NCBI GenBank assembly: GCA_036489395.1
Contig: DASXFW010000075.1
Span: forward strand, 53,530 to 117,529
DNA length: 64,000 nucleotides
Direction of reading: 5' to 3'
From: JASHVB01 sp036489395
GTDB lineage: Bacteria; Pseudomonadota; Alphaproteobacteria; Acetobacterales; Acetobacteraceae
Made by a program: the position numbers and the translations under genes. The notes below the pieces were generated by a model. The model did no database searches. It was not told where the DNA came from and worked only from the letters and a program-made list of their open reading frames with translations. Of the stretch, positions 56,774-64,000 are shown piece after piece (the first letter of the stretch is position 1; every line of letters begins with the position of its first letter).

Positions 56774-59239
56774 ATGACTGAGTCCGATCGGCCAGGGCCC
56801 GAAAAGCCCGGCCGCCCCGAGGACCCCAGAGCAGCGGTGCCCGTACGGGGCGATTTGATGCCCGTGCTGCCGCTGCGCGATATCGTCGTATTCCCCCACA
56901 TGATCGTGCCGCTGTTCGTCGGCCGCGAGAAATCCGTCCGCGCCCTTGAGGCCGTGATGAAGGACGACAAGCAGATCCTGCTCGTTGCCCAGAAGAACGC
57001 CGCGCAGGACGATCCCTCCGCCGACGACATCTATCGCATCGGCACGGTATCCACGATCCTGCAGCTTCTGAAGCTGCCCGACGGCACGGTGAAGGTGCTG
57101 GTCGAGGGCGGCCGCCGCGCCAAGATCGCCGCCTTCAAGGAGACCGAGCACTATTTCGAGGCGTTCACCGCCCCGATGCCCGATGTGATGGGCGAGGCCA
57201 AGGAACTGGAAGCGCTCGGCCGCACCGTCGTCACCCAGTTCGAGCAATACATCAAGCTCAACAAGAAGATCGCCCCCGAGGTGCTGGTTTCGCTGAACCA
57301 GATCGAGGAGCCGTCGAAGCTGGCCGACACCGTCGCCAGCCACCTGAACCTGAAGATCGCCGAAAAGCAGGACCTGCTGGAGATCGGCAAGGTCGGCGAG
57401 CGCCTGGAAAAGGTCTTCGGACACATGGAGTCCGAGATCGGCGTCCTGCAGGTGGAAAAGCGCATCCGCAACCGCGTCAAGCGGCAGATGGAGAAGACCC
57501 AGCGCGAGTACTACCTGAACGAGCAGTTGAAGGCGATTCAGAAGGAGCTGGGCGAGGGCGAGGACGGCAAGGACGAGAACGCCGAACTCGAAGCCAAGAT
57601 CAAGAAGACCCGCTTCTCCAAGGAAGCGCGCGAAAAGGCCATGCAGGAGCTGAAGAAGCTCAAGACCATGAGCCCGATGAGCGCGGAAGCCACGGTGGTG
57701 CGCAACTACCTCGACTGGATGCTGTCGATCCCCTGGAAGCGGCGCAGCAAGATCCGCAACGACGTGGTCGCGGCCGAGAAGGTGCTGGAATCCGACCACT
57801 ACGGCCTGGACAAGGTCAAGGAGCGGATCATCGAGTACTTGGCCGTGCAGGCGCGGTCGCCGAAGGTGCGCGGGCCGATCCTGTGTCTGGTCGGGCCGCC
57901 TGGCGTGGGCAAGACCTCGCTCGGCAAGTCGATCGCCAAGGCGACGGGGCGGAACTTCGTGCGCATGTCGCTCGGCGGCGTGCGGGACGAGGCGGAAATC
58001 CGTGGCCACCGGCGGACCTATATCGGCTCCATGCCCGGCAAGGTCATCCAGGGCATGAAGAAGGCCAAGACCTCCAACCCGTTGTTCCTGTTGGATGAGG
58101 TGGACAAGCTGGGGGCCGACTGGCGCGGCGATCCGTCCTCCGCGCTGCTGGAGGTGCTGGACCCCGAGCAAAACAGCACGTTCAACGACCACTACCTGGA
58201 GGTGGATTACGACCTGTCGGACGTGATGTTCGTCACCACCGCCAACAGCCTGCGCATGCCGCAGCCGCTGATGGACCGCATGGAGATCATCCGCATCCCC
58301 GGCTACACCGAGGATGAGAAGGTGGAGATCGCCAAGCGCCACCTGATCAGCAAGCAGTCGGAAGCGCACGGCCTGAAGAAGGACGAGTGGAGCATCTCCG
58401 AGGACGCACTGCGCGACCTGATCCGCTACTACACGCGCGAAGCCGGCGTGCGGAACCTGGAGCGCGAGATCGCCAACCTGGCCCGCAAGTCGGTGAAGGA
58501 ACTCGTCACCAGCAAGGCCAAGAAGGTGACGATCACCATGAAGAACGTCGAGAAATACGCCGGCGTTCGGAAATTCCGCTTCGGCGAGACCGAGGCCGAG
58601 GACATGGTCGGTGTCGTCACCGGCCTGGCCTGGACCGAGGTCGGCGGCGAGATCCTCACCATCGAGTCGGTGCTGCTGCCCGGCAAGGGCAACATCAAGC
58701 AGACCGGCAAGCTGGGCGACGTGATGCAGGAGAGCGTGTCGGCGGCACTCAGCTACGTGCGCAGCCGTTCGATCAAGTTCGGCATCAAGCCGACCTTGTT
58801 CGAGAAGCGCGACATCCACGTGCACGTGCCGGAGGGTGCCACGCCGAAAGACGGACCGTCGGCCGGCGTCGCGATGGCAACGTCGCTGGTGTCGGTGCTG
58901 ACCGGCATCCCGGTGCGGCGCGACATCGCCATGACGGGTGAGATCACGCTGCGCGGCCGGGTGCTGCCGATCGGCGGGCTGAAGGAGAAGCTGCTGGCCG
59001 CTTTGCGGGCCGGGATCACCACGGTGTTCATCCCGAAGGAGAACGAGAAGGACCTGGCGGAAATCCCCGACAACGTGAAGAAGCATCTGAAGCTGATTCC
59101 CGTGGCGGACGCGGACGAGGTGATCGCCCAGGCGCTGGCGCGCCGGCCCGTGGCGATCGAGTGGGAGGAACCGTCGGACACGCCGGTGCCGCCGCCTGCT
59201 CCCGCGGCCGAGCCGGTCGGGGCAGCGCTGACCCACTGA
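56774..59239 (+). CDS. lon: ATP-dependent protease La (Lon)
   Basis: An 821-residue AAA+ protease: N-terminal substrate domain (MPVLPLRDIVVFPHMIVPLFVGR), coiled coil, Walker A GPPGVGKTS, Walker B LFLLDEVDKL, and the Ser-Lys protease domain with catalytic Ser in KDGPSAGVAM and Lys in GGLKEKLLAA. The C-terminal tail is Pro/Ala-rich. AAGGAGG precedes the ATG. A hairpin with T-run follows 15 bp after the stop. Confidence 0.98.
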   Translation: MTESDRPGPEKPGRPEDPRAAVPVRGDLMPVLPLRDIVVFPHMIVPLFVGREKSVRALEAVMKDDKQILLVAQKNAAQDDPSADDIYRIGTVSTILQLLKLPDGTVKVLVEGGRRAKIAAFKETEHYFEAFTAPMPDVMGEAKELEALGRTVVTQFEQYIKLNKKIAPEVLVSLNQIEEPSKLADTVASHLNLKIAEKQDLLEIGKVGERLEKVFGHMESEIGVLQVEKRIRNRVKRQMEKTQREYYLNEQLKAIQKELGEGEDGKDENAELEAKIKKTRFSKEAREKAMQELKKLKTMSPMSAEATVVRNYLDWMLSIPWKRRSKIRNDVVAAEKVLESDHYGLDKVKERIIEYLAVQARSPKVRGPILCLVGPPGVGKTSLGKSIAKATGRNFVRMSLGGVRDEAEIRGHRRTYIGSMPGKVIQGMKKAKTSNPLFLLDEVDKLGADWRGDPSSALLEVLDPEQNSTFNDHYLEVDYDLSDVMFVTTANSLRMPQPLMDRMEIIRIPGYTEDEKVEIAKRHLISKQSEAHGLKKDEWSISEDALRDLIRYYTREAGVRNLEREIANLARKSVKELVTSKAKKVTITMKNVEKYAGVRKFRFGETEAEDMVGVVTGLAWTEVGGEILTIESVLLPGKGNIKQTGKLGDVMQESVSAALSYVRSRSIKFGIKPTLFEKRDIHVHVPEGATPKDGPSAGVAMATSLVSVLTGIPVRRDIAMTGEITLRGRVLPIGGLKEKLLAALRAGITTVFIPKENEKDLAEIPDNVKKHLKLIPVADADEVIAQALARRPVAIEWEEPSDTPVPPPAPAAEPVGAALTH

Positions 59240-59253
59240 TGCAACCGTGATGT

Positions 59254-59287
59254 AACGGCTCGCCTGGAACCCCGGGCGGGCCGTTTC
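59254..59287 (+). terminator. Intrinsic terminator after lon
   Basis: An 11-bp stem (59254-59264 with 59275-59285, one T-G wobble), a 10-nt loop and a short T-run at the 3' edge. Confidence 0.75.
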
Positions 59288-59406
59288 CCTACATTGACGC
59301 GAGAGAAACAGCGCCTCTAGTGTCCGCCCGCGTGTTCCGGCCGGGGATGACCCGCGCCGGATTTCTGTTGCGGCCGTGCCACCGGAGAGAGAGAGGGGAG
59401 TACGCA

Positions 59407-59679
59407 GTGAACAAAATGGATCTCATCGCCGCCGTCGCCGACAAGACGGAGCTGTCGCGGGCCAAGGCCGGGGACGTGGTCGATGCGGTGTTCGGCGCCA
59501 TCGAGGACTCGCTGAAAAAGCACGACGAGGTGCGGCTGGTCGGCTTCGGCACCTTCGCTACCGCCGAGCGCAAGGCCGGCACCGGGCGCAATCCGCGGAC
59601 CGGCGAGGAGATGGCGATCCCGGCGTCCACCACGGTGCGGTTCAAGGCGGGCAAGGGCCTGAAGGACGCGGTGCAGTAG
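59407..59679 (+). CDS. hup: DNA-binding protein HU
   Basis: A 90-residue histone-like protein: NKMDLIAAVADKTELSRAKAGDVVDAVF, GFGTFATAERKAGTGRNPRTGEEMAIPAS and FKAGKGLKDAV, i.e. a complete HU with the Pro-tipped arm. The GTG start with GGGGAG upstream gives the standard HU N-terminus; the internal ATG three codons later would remove it. Confidence 0.96.
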   Translation: MNKMDLIAAVADKTELSRAKAGDVVDAVFGAIEDSLKKHDEVRLVGFGTFATAERKAGTGRNPRTGEEMAIPASTTVRFKAGKGLKDAVQ

Positions 59680-59768
59680 GTCAGTCTTCGGTCGCCGGTC
59701 ATCGGAAAGAAAGGCTGGAGGCCACGGGCCTAAGTCCGACAACGGAACACCGGCGACTGACGCCTGCC

Positions 59769-59843
59769 GGGCGGTTAGCTCAGCGGTAGAGCATCTCGTT
59801 TACACCGAGAGGGTCGGCGGTTCGAAACCGTCACCGCCCACCA
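59769..59843 (+). tRNA. tRNA-Val (TAC), copy A, CCA encoded
   Basis: Acceptor GGGCGGT pairs perfectly with ACCGCCC; anticodon loop TTTACAC gives TAC; T-arm GGCGGTTCGAAACCGTC. The upstream 75 bp are repeated before copy B at 61901. Confidence 0.97.
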
Positions 59844-59846
59844 GGT

Positions 59847-60005
59847 TATGCCAGGCGCCGGAATGATTGATTCTTCGGCCGCGCCCGTACCGTCATGCCG
59901 ACGCAGGTCGGCATCCACGGCTTTTGCGGCCTGCGGTTACCGCAAGTCGCGGATCGCGACCTGCGTCGGCATGACGGTACGGCCGCCGACGCGTGCGTCA
60001 TTAGT
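59847..60005. repeat. MITE-like palindromic element, family D copy 1
   Basis: Begins 3 bp after tRNA-Val A. The left end (ATGCCAGGCGCCGGAATGAT) is homologous to that of the copy at 61693. The interior is a long inverted repeat built on CGTACCGTCATGCCGACGCA, and it ends near GTGCGTCATTAG. The right terminus has decayed. Confidence 0.7.
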
Positions 60006-60029
60006 TCTAGAAGAAAACGCGATTGTAAT

Positions 60030-60066
60030 CCTTATCAATCGGCGATTAACCCTTATCAATTATACT
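60030..60066 (+). promoter_or_regulatory. Direct-repeat operator and -10 element of the HD-GYP gene
   Basis: CCTTATCAAT occurs at 60030-60039 and 60051-60060, a 21-bp period (two helical turns), directly followed by TATACT (60061-60066), a good -10 hexamer. The predicted start near 60073 gives a leader of about 24 nt to the GTG at 60097. Confidence 0.55.
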
Positions 60067-60096
60067 GGCGACCGCGATGACAAGAAAGAACAGCGC

Positions 60097-61593
60097 GTGC
60101 CGCCACTTTCCCCACTGTTGGGTGGTTCCTCGATAAATCTCCCCCAAACGCCCCGCCTGGATGACAGCGTGCCACCGGCGCCAGACGCCCTGCCGCTGCG
60201 CCCGATACTGGCTTTCAACGATCCCGGGTACGAGCGCGATTTTGTCCGCTTCTATAACCGCTTCTACTATCGATACGCGCAGGCCAGCCTCACCGTCGGG
60301 CTTGTCCTGATACTCGCCGATTTCGCCGCGGATTTTCTCGTTGCCCCGTCCCTGACTGCCAATTTTTACCGGCTGCAACTCTGCCTGCCCCTTCTGGCCA
60401 CCGGCATCTGCATCTCGTTCACCCCCTTCGCCCGTCGCCACTGGCAGCCCATCATGGCCGGCTTCATCGCGCTGGTCGCCTTCAGCGTGTTCTGGGTATT
60501 GCTCGCCATCGACCGTCAGGGCGGCATGGGTCTGAAGTCCTGGGTCGGCATCCTCAATTTCGCCTTTCTTGAATTCTACTGCCTGGTCATTCTCGGCGTT
60601 CGGTTCAACGTCGCGTTGGTGTCCGCCACGCTTATCCTGATCGCCTTCGAAGCCGCCATGTATTCCGAGCTGGCCGGCGATCGCCCGACGTTCTTCTATT
60701 TAACCTACCAGGTGGCCACGACCTTCGTCCTGCCGGCCGGTATCGGCTGGTGGCGCGAATACGTGCTGCGCAAGCAATACTCGACCCAGACCACACTCCA
60801 GACGGCAAGGGACTTTCTCAGGCACCAGAACGCCCTGCTGGAAGCCGAGGTCAGACGCCGCACCCACGAATTGCTCGCCAGCCAGGACGCCGCGGTCCTC
60901 ACGATCGCGGCCCTGGTGGAAACCCGTGACAACGAAACCGGCAACCATGTCCGGCGCACGCAGCACTACGTCCGCACCCTCGCCCGGCAACTGCAAACCC
61001 ACCCGCGGTTCGCCGATTATCTGACCGACACCCAGATCGACATACTGTTCAAGTCCGCCCCTCTGCACGACATCGGCAAAATCGGCATCCCCGACAGCAT
61101 TCTTCACAAGCCGGGTCGCCTCAGCGTCGAGGAGATGGAAATCATGAAGAGCCACACGCAGCTCGGCGCCAACGCCATTCGAGAGGCGGAAAACCAGCTT
61201 GGCATGAAGGTCGGATTCCTCGCCTGCGTCCATGAAATTGCCCTCGGCCACCATGAGAAATGGGATGGCACCGGCTACCCACGCCGGCTGGCCGGCGCCA
61301 ATATCCCGATCTCGGCCCGCCTGATGGCGCTTGCCGATGTTTATGACGCCCTGATCAGCCAACGAGTCTACAAGCCGGCCATGAGCCATGGAGAAGCCAG
61401 CCTGATGATCATCGGCGGCAGAGGCACCCAATTCGATCCCGACGTCGTCGATGCCTTTGTTGCCGTCCAGGACAACTTCGAGCGCATCGCGGACCACTAT
61501 GCCGACCGTGAACCGGCCACGATGCGTGCCGCGACGGGCGAGAGCGTTCTGCGCAACAGCGATTCTCGCGTCGCCGCGGTTCAGGCCGCGTAG
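60097..61593 (+). CDS. Membrane-bound HD-GYP domain phosphodiesterase
   Basis: A 498-residue protein with an N-terminal membrane domain of about six segments (residues 60-235), a short coiled coil, and an HD-GYP domain with HDIGKIGIPDSILHKPG and HHEKWDGTGYP. HD-GYP enzymes hydrolyse cyclic di-GMP (some cyclic GMP-AMP). The metal-binding HD and the GYP substrate motif are intact, so it is probably active. The GTG at 60097 is chosen because the longer reading frame runs back through the repeat element and promoter-like sequence; the start is not certain. It sits alone between two tRNA-Val genes. Confidence 0.88.
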   Translation: MPPLSPLLGGSSINLPQTPRLDDSVPPAPDALPLRPILAFNDPGYERDFVRFYNRFYYRYAQASLTVGLVLILADFAADFLVAPSLTANFYRLQLCLPLLATGICISFTPFARRHWQPIMAGFIALVAFSVFWVLLAIDRQGGMGLKSWVGILNFAFLEFYCLVILGVRFNVALVSATLILIAFEAAMYSELAGDRPTFFYLTYQVATTFVLPAGIGWWREYVLRKQYSTQTTLQTARDFLRHQNALLEAEVRRRTHELLASQDAAVLTIAALVETRDNETGNHVRRTQHYVRTLARQLQTHPRFADYLTDTQIDILFKSAPLHDIGKIGIPDSILHKPGRLSVEEMEIMKSHTQLGANAIREAENQLGMKVGFLACVHEIALGHHEKWDGTGYPRRLAGANIPISARLMALADVYDALISQRVYKPAMSHGEASLMIIGGRGTQFDPDVVDAFVAVQDNFERIADHYADREPATMRAATGESVLRNSDSRVAAVQAA

Positions 61594-61900
61594 CAAAAGC
61601 GACCGGGCGCGATCGGCGTGCGTAACTGCTGTCGTGGAACGATCCCCTGATGGGGCAACTCTTCGGAAAGAAAGGCTGAAGGCTAAGGCCTAATACCAAG
61701 CGGCAGAATGGCTGACTCTTCTGCCGCACCAGTACCGTCATGCCGACGAAGGTCGGCATCCACGACTTACCGTGCCGCACGCCGCAAAGTCGTGGATGCC
61801 GACCTTCGTGGGCATGACGGTACTGGTGCCGCCGAGTATGTCATTCTTTCCGTCACTTGGTATAAGTCAGACAACTGAACGCTGGCGACTGACGCCTACC
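61594..61900. other. HD-GYP to tRNA-Val B intergenic region
   Basis: 307 bp: about 60 bp after the HD-GYP stop, then the duplicated tRNA-Val upstream flank (from about 61660), interrupted by the family D element at 61693-61862. No gene is supported. Confidence 0.8.
61693..61862. mobile_element. MITE-like element, family D copy 2, with TA target duplication
   Basis: A 170-bp non-coding element with terminal inverted repeats (ATACCAAGCGGC...; right end ...CACTTGGTA) and a long internal palindrome (ACCAGTACCGTCATGCCGAC and complement). Compared with the uninterrupted flank before tRNA-Val A (CCTAAGTC), the target TA (or TAA) is duplicated on both sides. No transposase. Confidence 0.75.
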
Positions 61901-61975
61901 GGACGGTTAGCTCAACGGTAGAGCATCTCGTTTACACCGAGAGGGTCGGCGGTTCGAAACCGTCACCGCCCACCA
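61901..61975 (+). tRNA. tRNA-Val (TAC), copy B, with an acceptor mismatch
   Basis: Identical to copy A except G3 to A and one D-loop base (CAGCGG to CAACGG). The acceptor GGACGGT against ACCGCCC leaves an A3-C70 mismatch. Anticodon, T-arm and CCA are intact. It may be a less stable or non-functional duplicate. Confidence 0.93.
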
Positions 61976-61976
61976 G

Positions 61977-62354
61977 TTACGCCGGATCCTTCGCCCAGTT
62001 GCGAACCTCGACGGTTCCGTCCGAATGCACCTCGATCAGCAGATTGACCAGATTGTTCTGTGCTTCGACGACATCCAGCGCGATCTCGAATAACCGCCGT
62101 TGCTCCGCGCGCAGGACTCGCGGAACGATGATGATCAGCCCGTTGTGGACCTCAAGACGAGCGTAGAGCCGCAGGAAGTCTCGACGGTTGTTGGTAACGA
62201 CGACGTAGTCCCGCTCCGCGGCGATGGCAGCAATTTCCCAGTCCTCAACATTGTCGAGGCCGACCCAGGTCGCGTGCATGGCAACGAGCCCGCGTGACCG
62301 CGCCACCGATGCCAGCAGTGGAGACAGGCATTCGTCGATCAGGATTGGGTCCAT
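61977..62354 (-). CDS. DUF5615 PIN-like toxin
   Basis: A 125-residue PIN-like protein: an N-terminal acidic block ILIDECLSP, then EDWEIAAIAAERDYVVVTNNRRDF (the D...I...A..... YVVVT.N.RDF pattern of DUF5615). PIN-fold toxins are metal-dependent RNases. It overlaps the antitoxin gene by 16 bp, and its stop codon lies one base from the 3' end of tRNA-Val B, on the opposite strand. Confidence 0.85.
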   Translation of the reverse strand: MDPILIDECLSPLLASVARSRGLVAMHATWVGLDNVEDWEIAAIAAERDYVVVTNNRRDFLRLYARLEVHNGLIIIVPRVLRAEQRRLFEIALDVVEAQNNLVNLLIEVHSDGTVEVRNWAKDPA

Positions 62355-62608
62355 GCGGGCTCCGCGGGCGCATTGCGCCAGTTCGGCCCAATATTTTGTT
62401 CGGCCCAGGCGATAGCAGCTTCGATGCCGTCCAGCGGCAGACGCGGAAAATCGCTGAATATCTCGACCCGGCTGGAGCCGCCGCGCAGATAGACCAGGAT
62501 CGTCTCAACGGGAATGCGTGTCCCCCGAAACGTCGGTTCGCCGCCCATCACGTCGGGATTGCAAACAATCTCCGCCGGCAGGCTTCGCCGTTTGCTGTGC
62601 AGTATCAT
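62339..62608 (-). CDS. DUF433 antitoxin
   Basis: An 89-residue protein with the DUF433 HTH pattern: NPDVMGGEPTFRGTRIPVETILVYLRGG, then IFSDFPRLPLDGIEAAIAWA. It pairs with the downstream DUF5615 gene in the common antitoxin-first order. AAGGAG precedes the ATG at 62608, which is preferred over 62656. Confidence 0.88.
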   Translation of the reverse strand: MILHSKRRSLPAEIVCNPDVMGGEPTFRGTRIPVETILVYLRGGSSRVEIFSDFPRLPLDGIEAAIAWAEQNIGPNWRNAPAEPAWTQS

Positions 62609-62711
62609 AACGTAGCGCTCCTTCGCTCCCAAACATAGGCTGAGCGATGAGAACAAGCCACCCGCCCTTGACGCTCCCCCCCCCCAAGCCTAAACGCTGC
62701 GCCCTGCCGCT

Positions 62712-62788
62712 GCGGGTGTAGCTCAGTTGGTTAGAGCGTCGGCCTGTCACGCCGAAGGTCGCGGGTTCGAGCCCCGTCACTCGCGCCA
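62712..62788 (+). tRNA. tRNA-Asp (GTC), CCA encoded
   Basis: Acceptor GCGGGTG pairs with CACTCGC (one G-T wobble); anticodon loop CTGTCAC gives GTC; discriminator G, then CCA. Confidence 0.97.
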
Positions 62789-62964
62789 GCGCGGCCGGGA
62801 CGCCTCCTGATCGGCCCAGGAGCCGCCTCGATCCCGCCTCATACCGGCCGCGACGCGGTTCTGGCTATAGCCGGACCGGATGCCAGGGGGTAATGTCCGC
62901 ACATGCACCGTCCCGGTACCCCGATACCGCGACGGCCGCAGCCCTGACCGGAAGCGGAACCGCC

Positions 62965-63330
62965 ATGCAGCCCGTCCTTTTCGGCTACCTGCCCATCCTG
63001 GTGTTCCTGGTCATCGCCGGCGTCATCGCTCTGGCCATGGTCCTCGGCTCGATGCTCCTGGCGCGGCAGAAGCCCTATCCCGAGAAAGTCTCTGCCTACG
63101 AATGCGGCTTCGAGGCTTTCGACGACACGCGACGCCGTTTCGACGTGCGATACTATCTCGTTGCCATACTGTTCATTATCTTCGACCTGGAAGTTGCGTT
63201 TCTGTTCCCTTGGGCCGTGGCCTTGAAGGGAATCGGCGCCTTCGGCTTCTGGTCGATGATCGCCTTCCTTGCCGTCCTCACCGTCGGCTTCGTCTATGAG
63301 TGGTGCAAGGGCGCGTTGGAGTGGGAGTAG
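62965..63330 (+). CDS. nuoA: NADH-quinone oxidoreductase subunit A
   Basis: A 121-residue, three-helix membrane subunit of complex I: YECGFEAFDDTRRRFDVRYYLVAILFIIFDLEVAFLFPWAV contains the conserved Cys loop and the acidic residues of helix 2. ATG 62965 gives the normal NuoA length and has GGAAGCGGA upstream; the in-frame ATG at 62893 would add 24 residues without family support. Confidence 0.95.
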   Translation: MQPVLFGYLPILVFLVIAGVIALAMVLGSMLLARQKPYPEKVSAYECGFEAFDDTRRRFDVRYYLVAILFIIFDLEVAFLFPWAVALKGIGAFGFWSMIAFLAVLTVGFVYEWCKGALEWE

Positions 63331-63334
63331 CCGC

Positions 63335-63886
63335 ATGAGCGACAGCACGGTCATTGCCTGGAACCGCGACGCAATGCCGCCGGGGACAGAACAGGATGCG
63401 GTGGTGAAGGGCATCACGGGCGAGATCGCCGACAAGGGCTTCATCGTTGCCAATATTGATAAAGTCGTAAACTGGGCGCGCACCGGCAGCTTATGGCCGA
63501 TGACCTTCGGCCTGGCCTGCTGCGCGATTGAGATGATCCACGCCTACATGCCGCGCTACGATCTCGATCGCCTCGGCATCATCCCGCGCGCCAGCCCGCG
63601 GCAGAGCGACGTGATGATCGTCGCCGGCACACTCACCAACAAGATGGCCCCCGCGCTGCGCAAAGTGTACGACCAGATGCCGGAACCGCGCTGGGTGATC
63701 AGCATGGGAAGCTGCGCTAACGGCGGCGGTTATTACCATTATTCATATTCGGTGGTGCGCGGCTGCGATCGCGTCGTGCCCGTCGATGTCTATGTCCCAG
63801 GCTGTCCGCCCACCGCCGAGGCACTGGTGTACGGCATCATGCAGTTGCAGAAGAAGATCCGCCGCACCGGGACCATCGAGCGATGA
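63335..63886 (+). CDS. nuoB: NADH-quinone oxidoreductase subunit B
   Basis: A 183-residue subunit carrying iron-sulphur cluster N2 near the quinone site. Ligand cysteines are visible in GLACCAIEM, SMGSCANGGGYYHY and VYVPGCPPTAEAL. Starts 4 bp after nuoA and overlaps nuoC by 4 bp. Confidence 0.97.
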   Translation: MSDSTVIAWNRDAMPPGTEQDAVVKGITGEIADKGFIVANIDKVVNWARTGSLWPMTFGLACCAIEMIHAYMPRYDLDRLGIIPRASPRQSDVMIVAGTLTNKMAPALRKVYDQMPEPRWVISMGSCANGGGYYHYSYSVVRGCDRVVPVDVYVPGCPPTAEALVYGIMQLQKKIRRTGTIER

Positions 63887-64000
63887 TCTTCACCGTTTCC
63901 GATGAGGATCTGACCGCGCTGGGCGAGCGCGTGGTCGGCGCCAGCGAAGGCGCGATCACCGGGTTCGCCGTCGAGCATGGCGAGTTGAACCTGCACGCCG
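63883..64000 (+). CDS. nuoC: NADH-quinone oxidoreductase subunit C (5' part only)
   Basis: The first 39 codons (MIFTVSDEDLTALGERVVGA...) follow nuoB with an ATGA overlap. Identity rests on gene order; the visible N-terminus is the variable part of the family. Confidence 0.8.
   Translation, partial: MIFTVSDEDLTALGERVVGASEGAITGFAVEHGELNLHA

Noticed and set aside
56510..59236. 908-residue open frame on the minus strand opposite lon
   Set aside because: Antisense shadow of a high-GC gene; the Lon protein on the plus strand has every family motif.
59848..60096. N-terminal extension of the HD-GYP protein from 59848
   Set aside because: The reading frame passes through the repeat element and the promoter-like repeats; it has no protein-family support.

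Overview
The window is GC-rich chromosomal DNA from an alphaproteobacterium, most likely Rhodospirillales/Acetobacteraceae. The evidence is the core order tig-clpP-clpX-lon-HU-tRNA-nuoABC, a Hint-domain metalloprotease of a type common in Acetobacteraceae, and many dispersed extragenic palindromes. No transposase, phage or CRISPR locus is visible.

Layout. (1) 1-10.3 kb: a truncated molybdenum hydroxylase large subunit, a Hint-domain metalloprotease, a DUF3500 protein, a BrnT-like toxin-antitoxin pair, and a four-gene set (DsbA/HCCA-isomerase fold, luciferase-like oxidoreductase, two acyl-CoA dehydrogenases). (2) 10.6-18.7 kb: a very large soluble poly-HAMP hybrid kinase carrying eleven perfectly phased 92-residue repeats, with a second hybrid kinase 15 bp downstream. 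(3) 29.4-18.7 kb, minus strand: a compact urea regulon, urtABCDE-ureDABCEFG, preceded by a textbook sigma-54 promoter and an NtrC-type dyad, so urea import and hydrolysis appear to be nitrogen-controlled. (4) 37.6-30.5 kb, minus strand: a TRAP transporter, a flavin reductase, a luciferase-like monooxygenase, a NIPSNAP protein, a class III aminotransferase and a VOC protein. Together they look like a catabolic route for an unknown, probably amino-bearing, acid. A perfect FNR/FixK box lies upstream.

(5) 37.7-42.4 kb: a molybdate/tungstate locus with a permease-ATPase fusion, a ModA/WtpA-like binding protein, a class III (BtuF-like) binding protein, a ModE lacking its metal domain, and a free molbindin. 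Two Mo-box-like operators with the same 7-10-7 geometry lie before the two binding-protein genes. (6) 42.5-52.2 kb: TrmO, another luciferase-like oxidoreductase, a YbhGFSR-type ABC exporter, an acyl-CoA ligase and an IclR regulator. (7) 52.4-64 kb: tRNA-Leu, trigger factor, ClpP, ClpX, Lon, HU, two tRNA-Val genes flanking an HD-GYP gene, a DUF433/DUF5615 toxin-antitoxin pair, tRNA-Asp and the start of the nuo operon.

At least four families of extragenic palindromes are scattered through the window, including inside operons. One MITE-like copy has landed in the duplicated upstream flank of a tRNA-Val gene, which preserves both the empty and the filled site.
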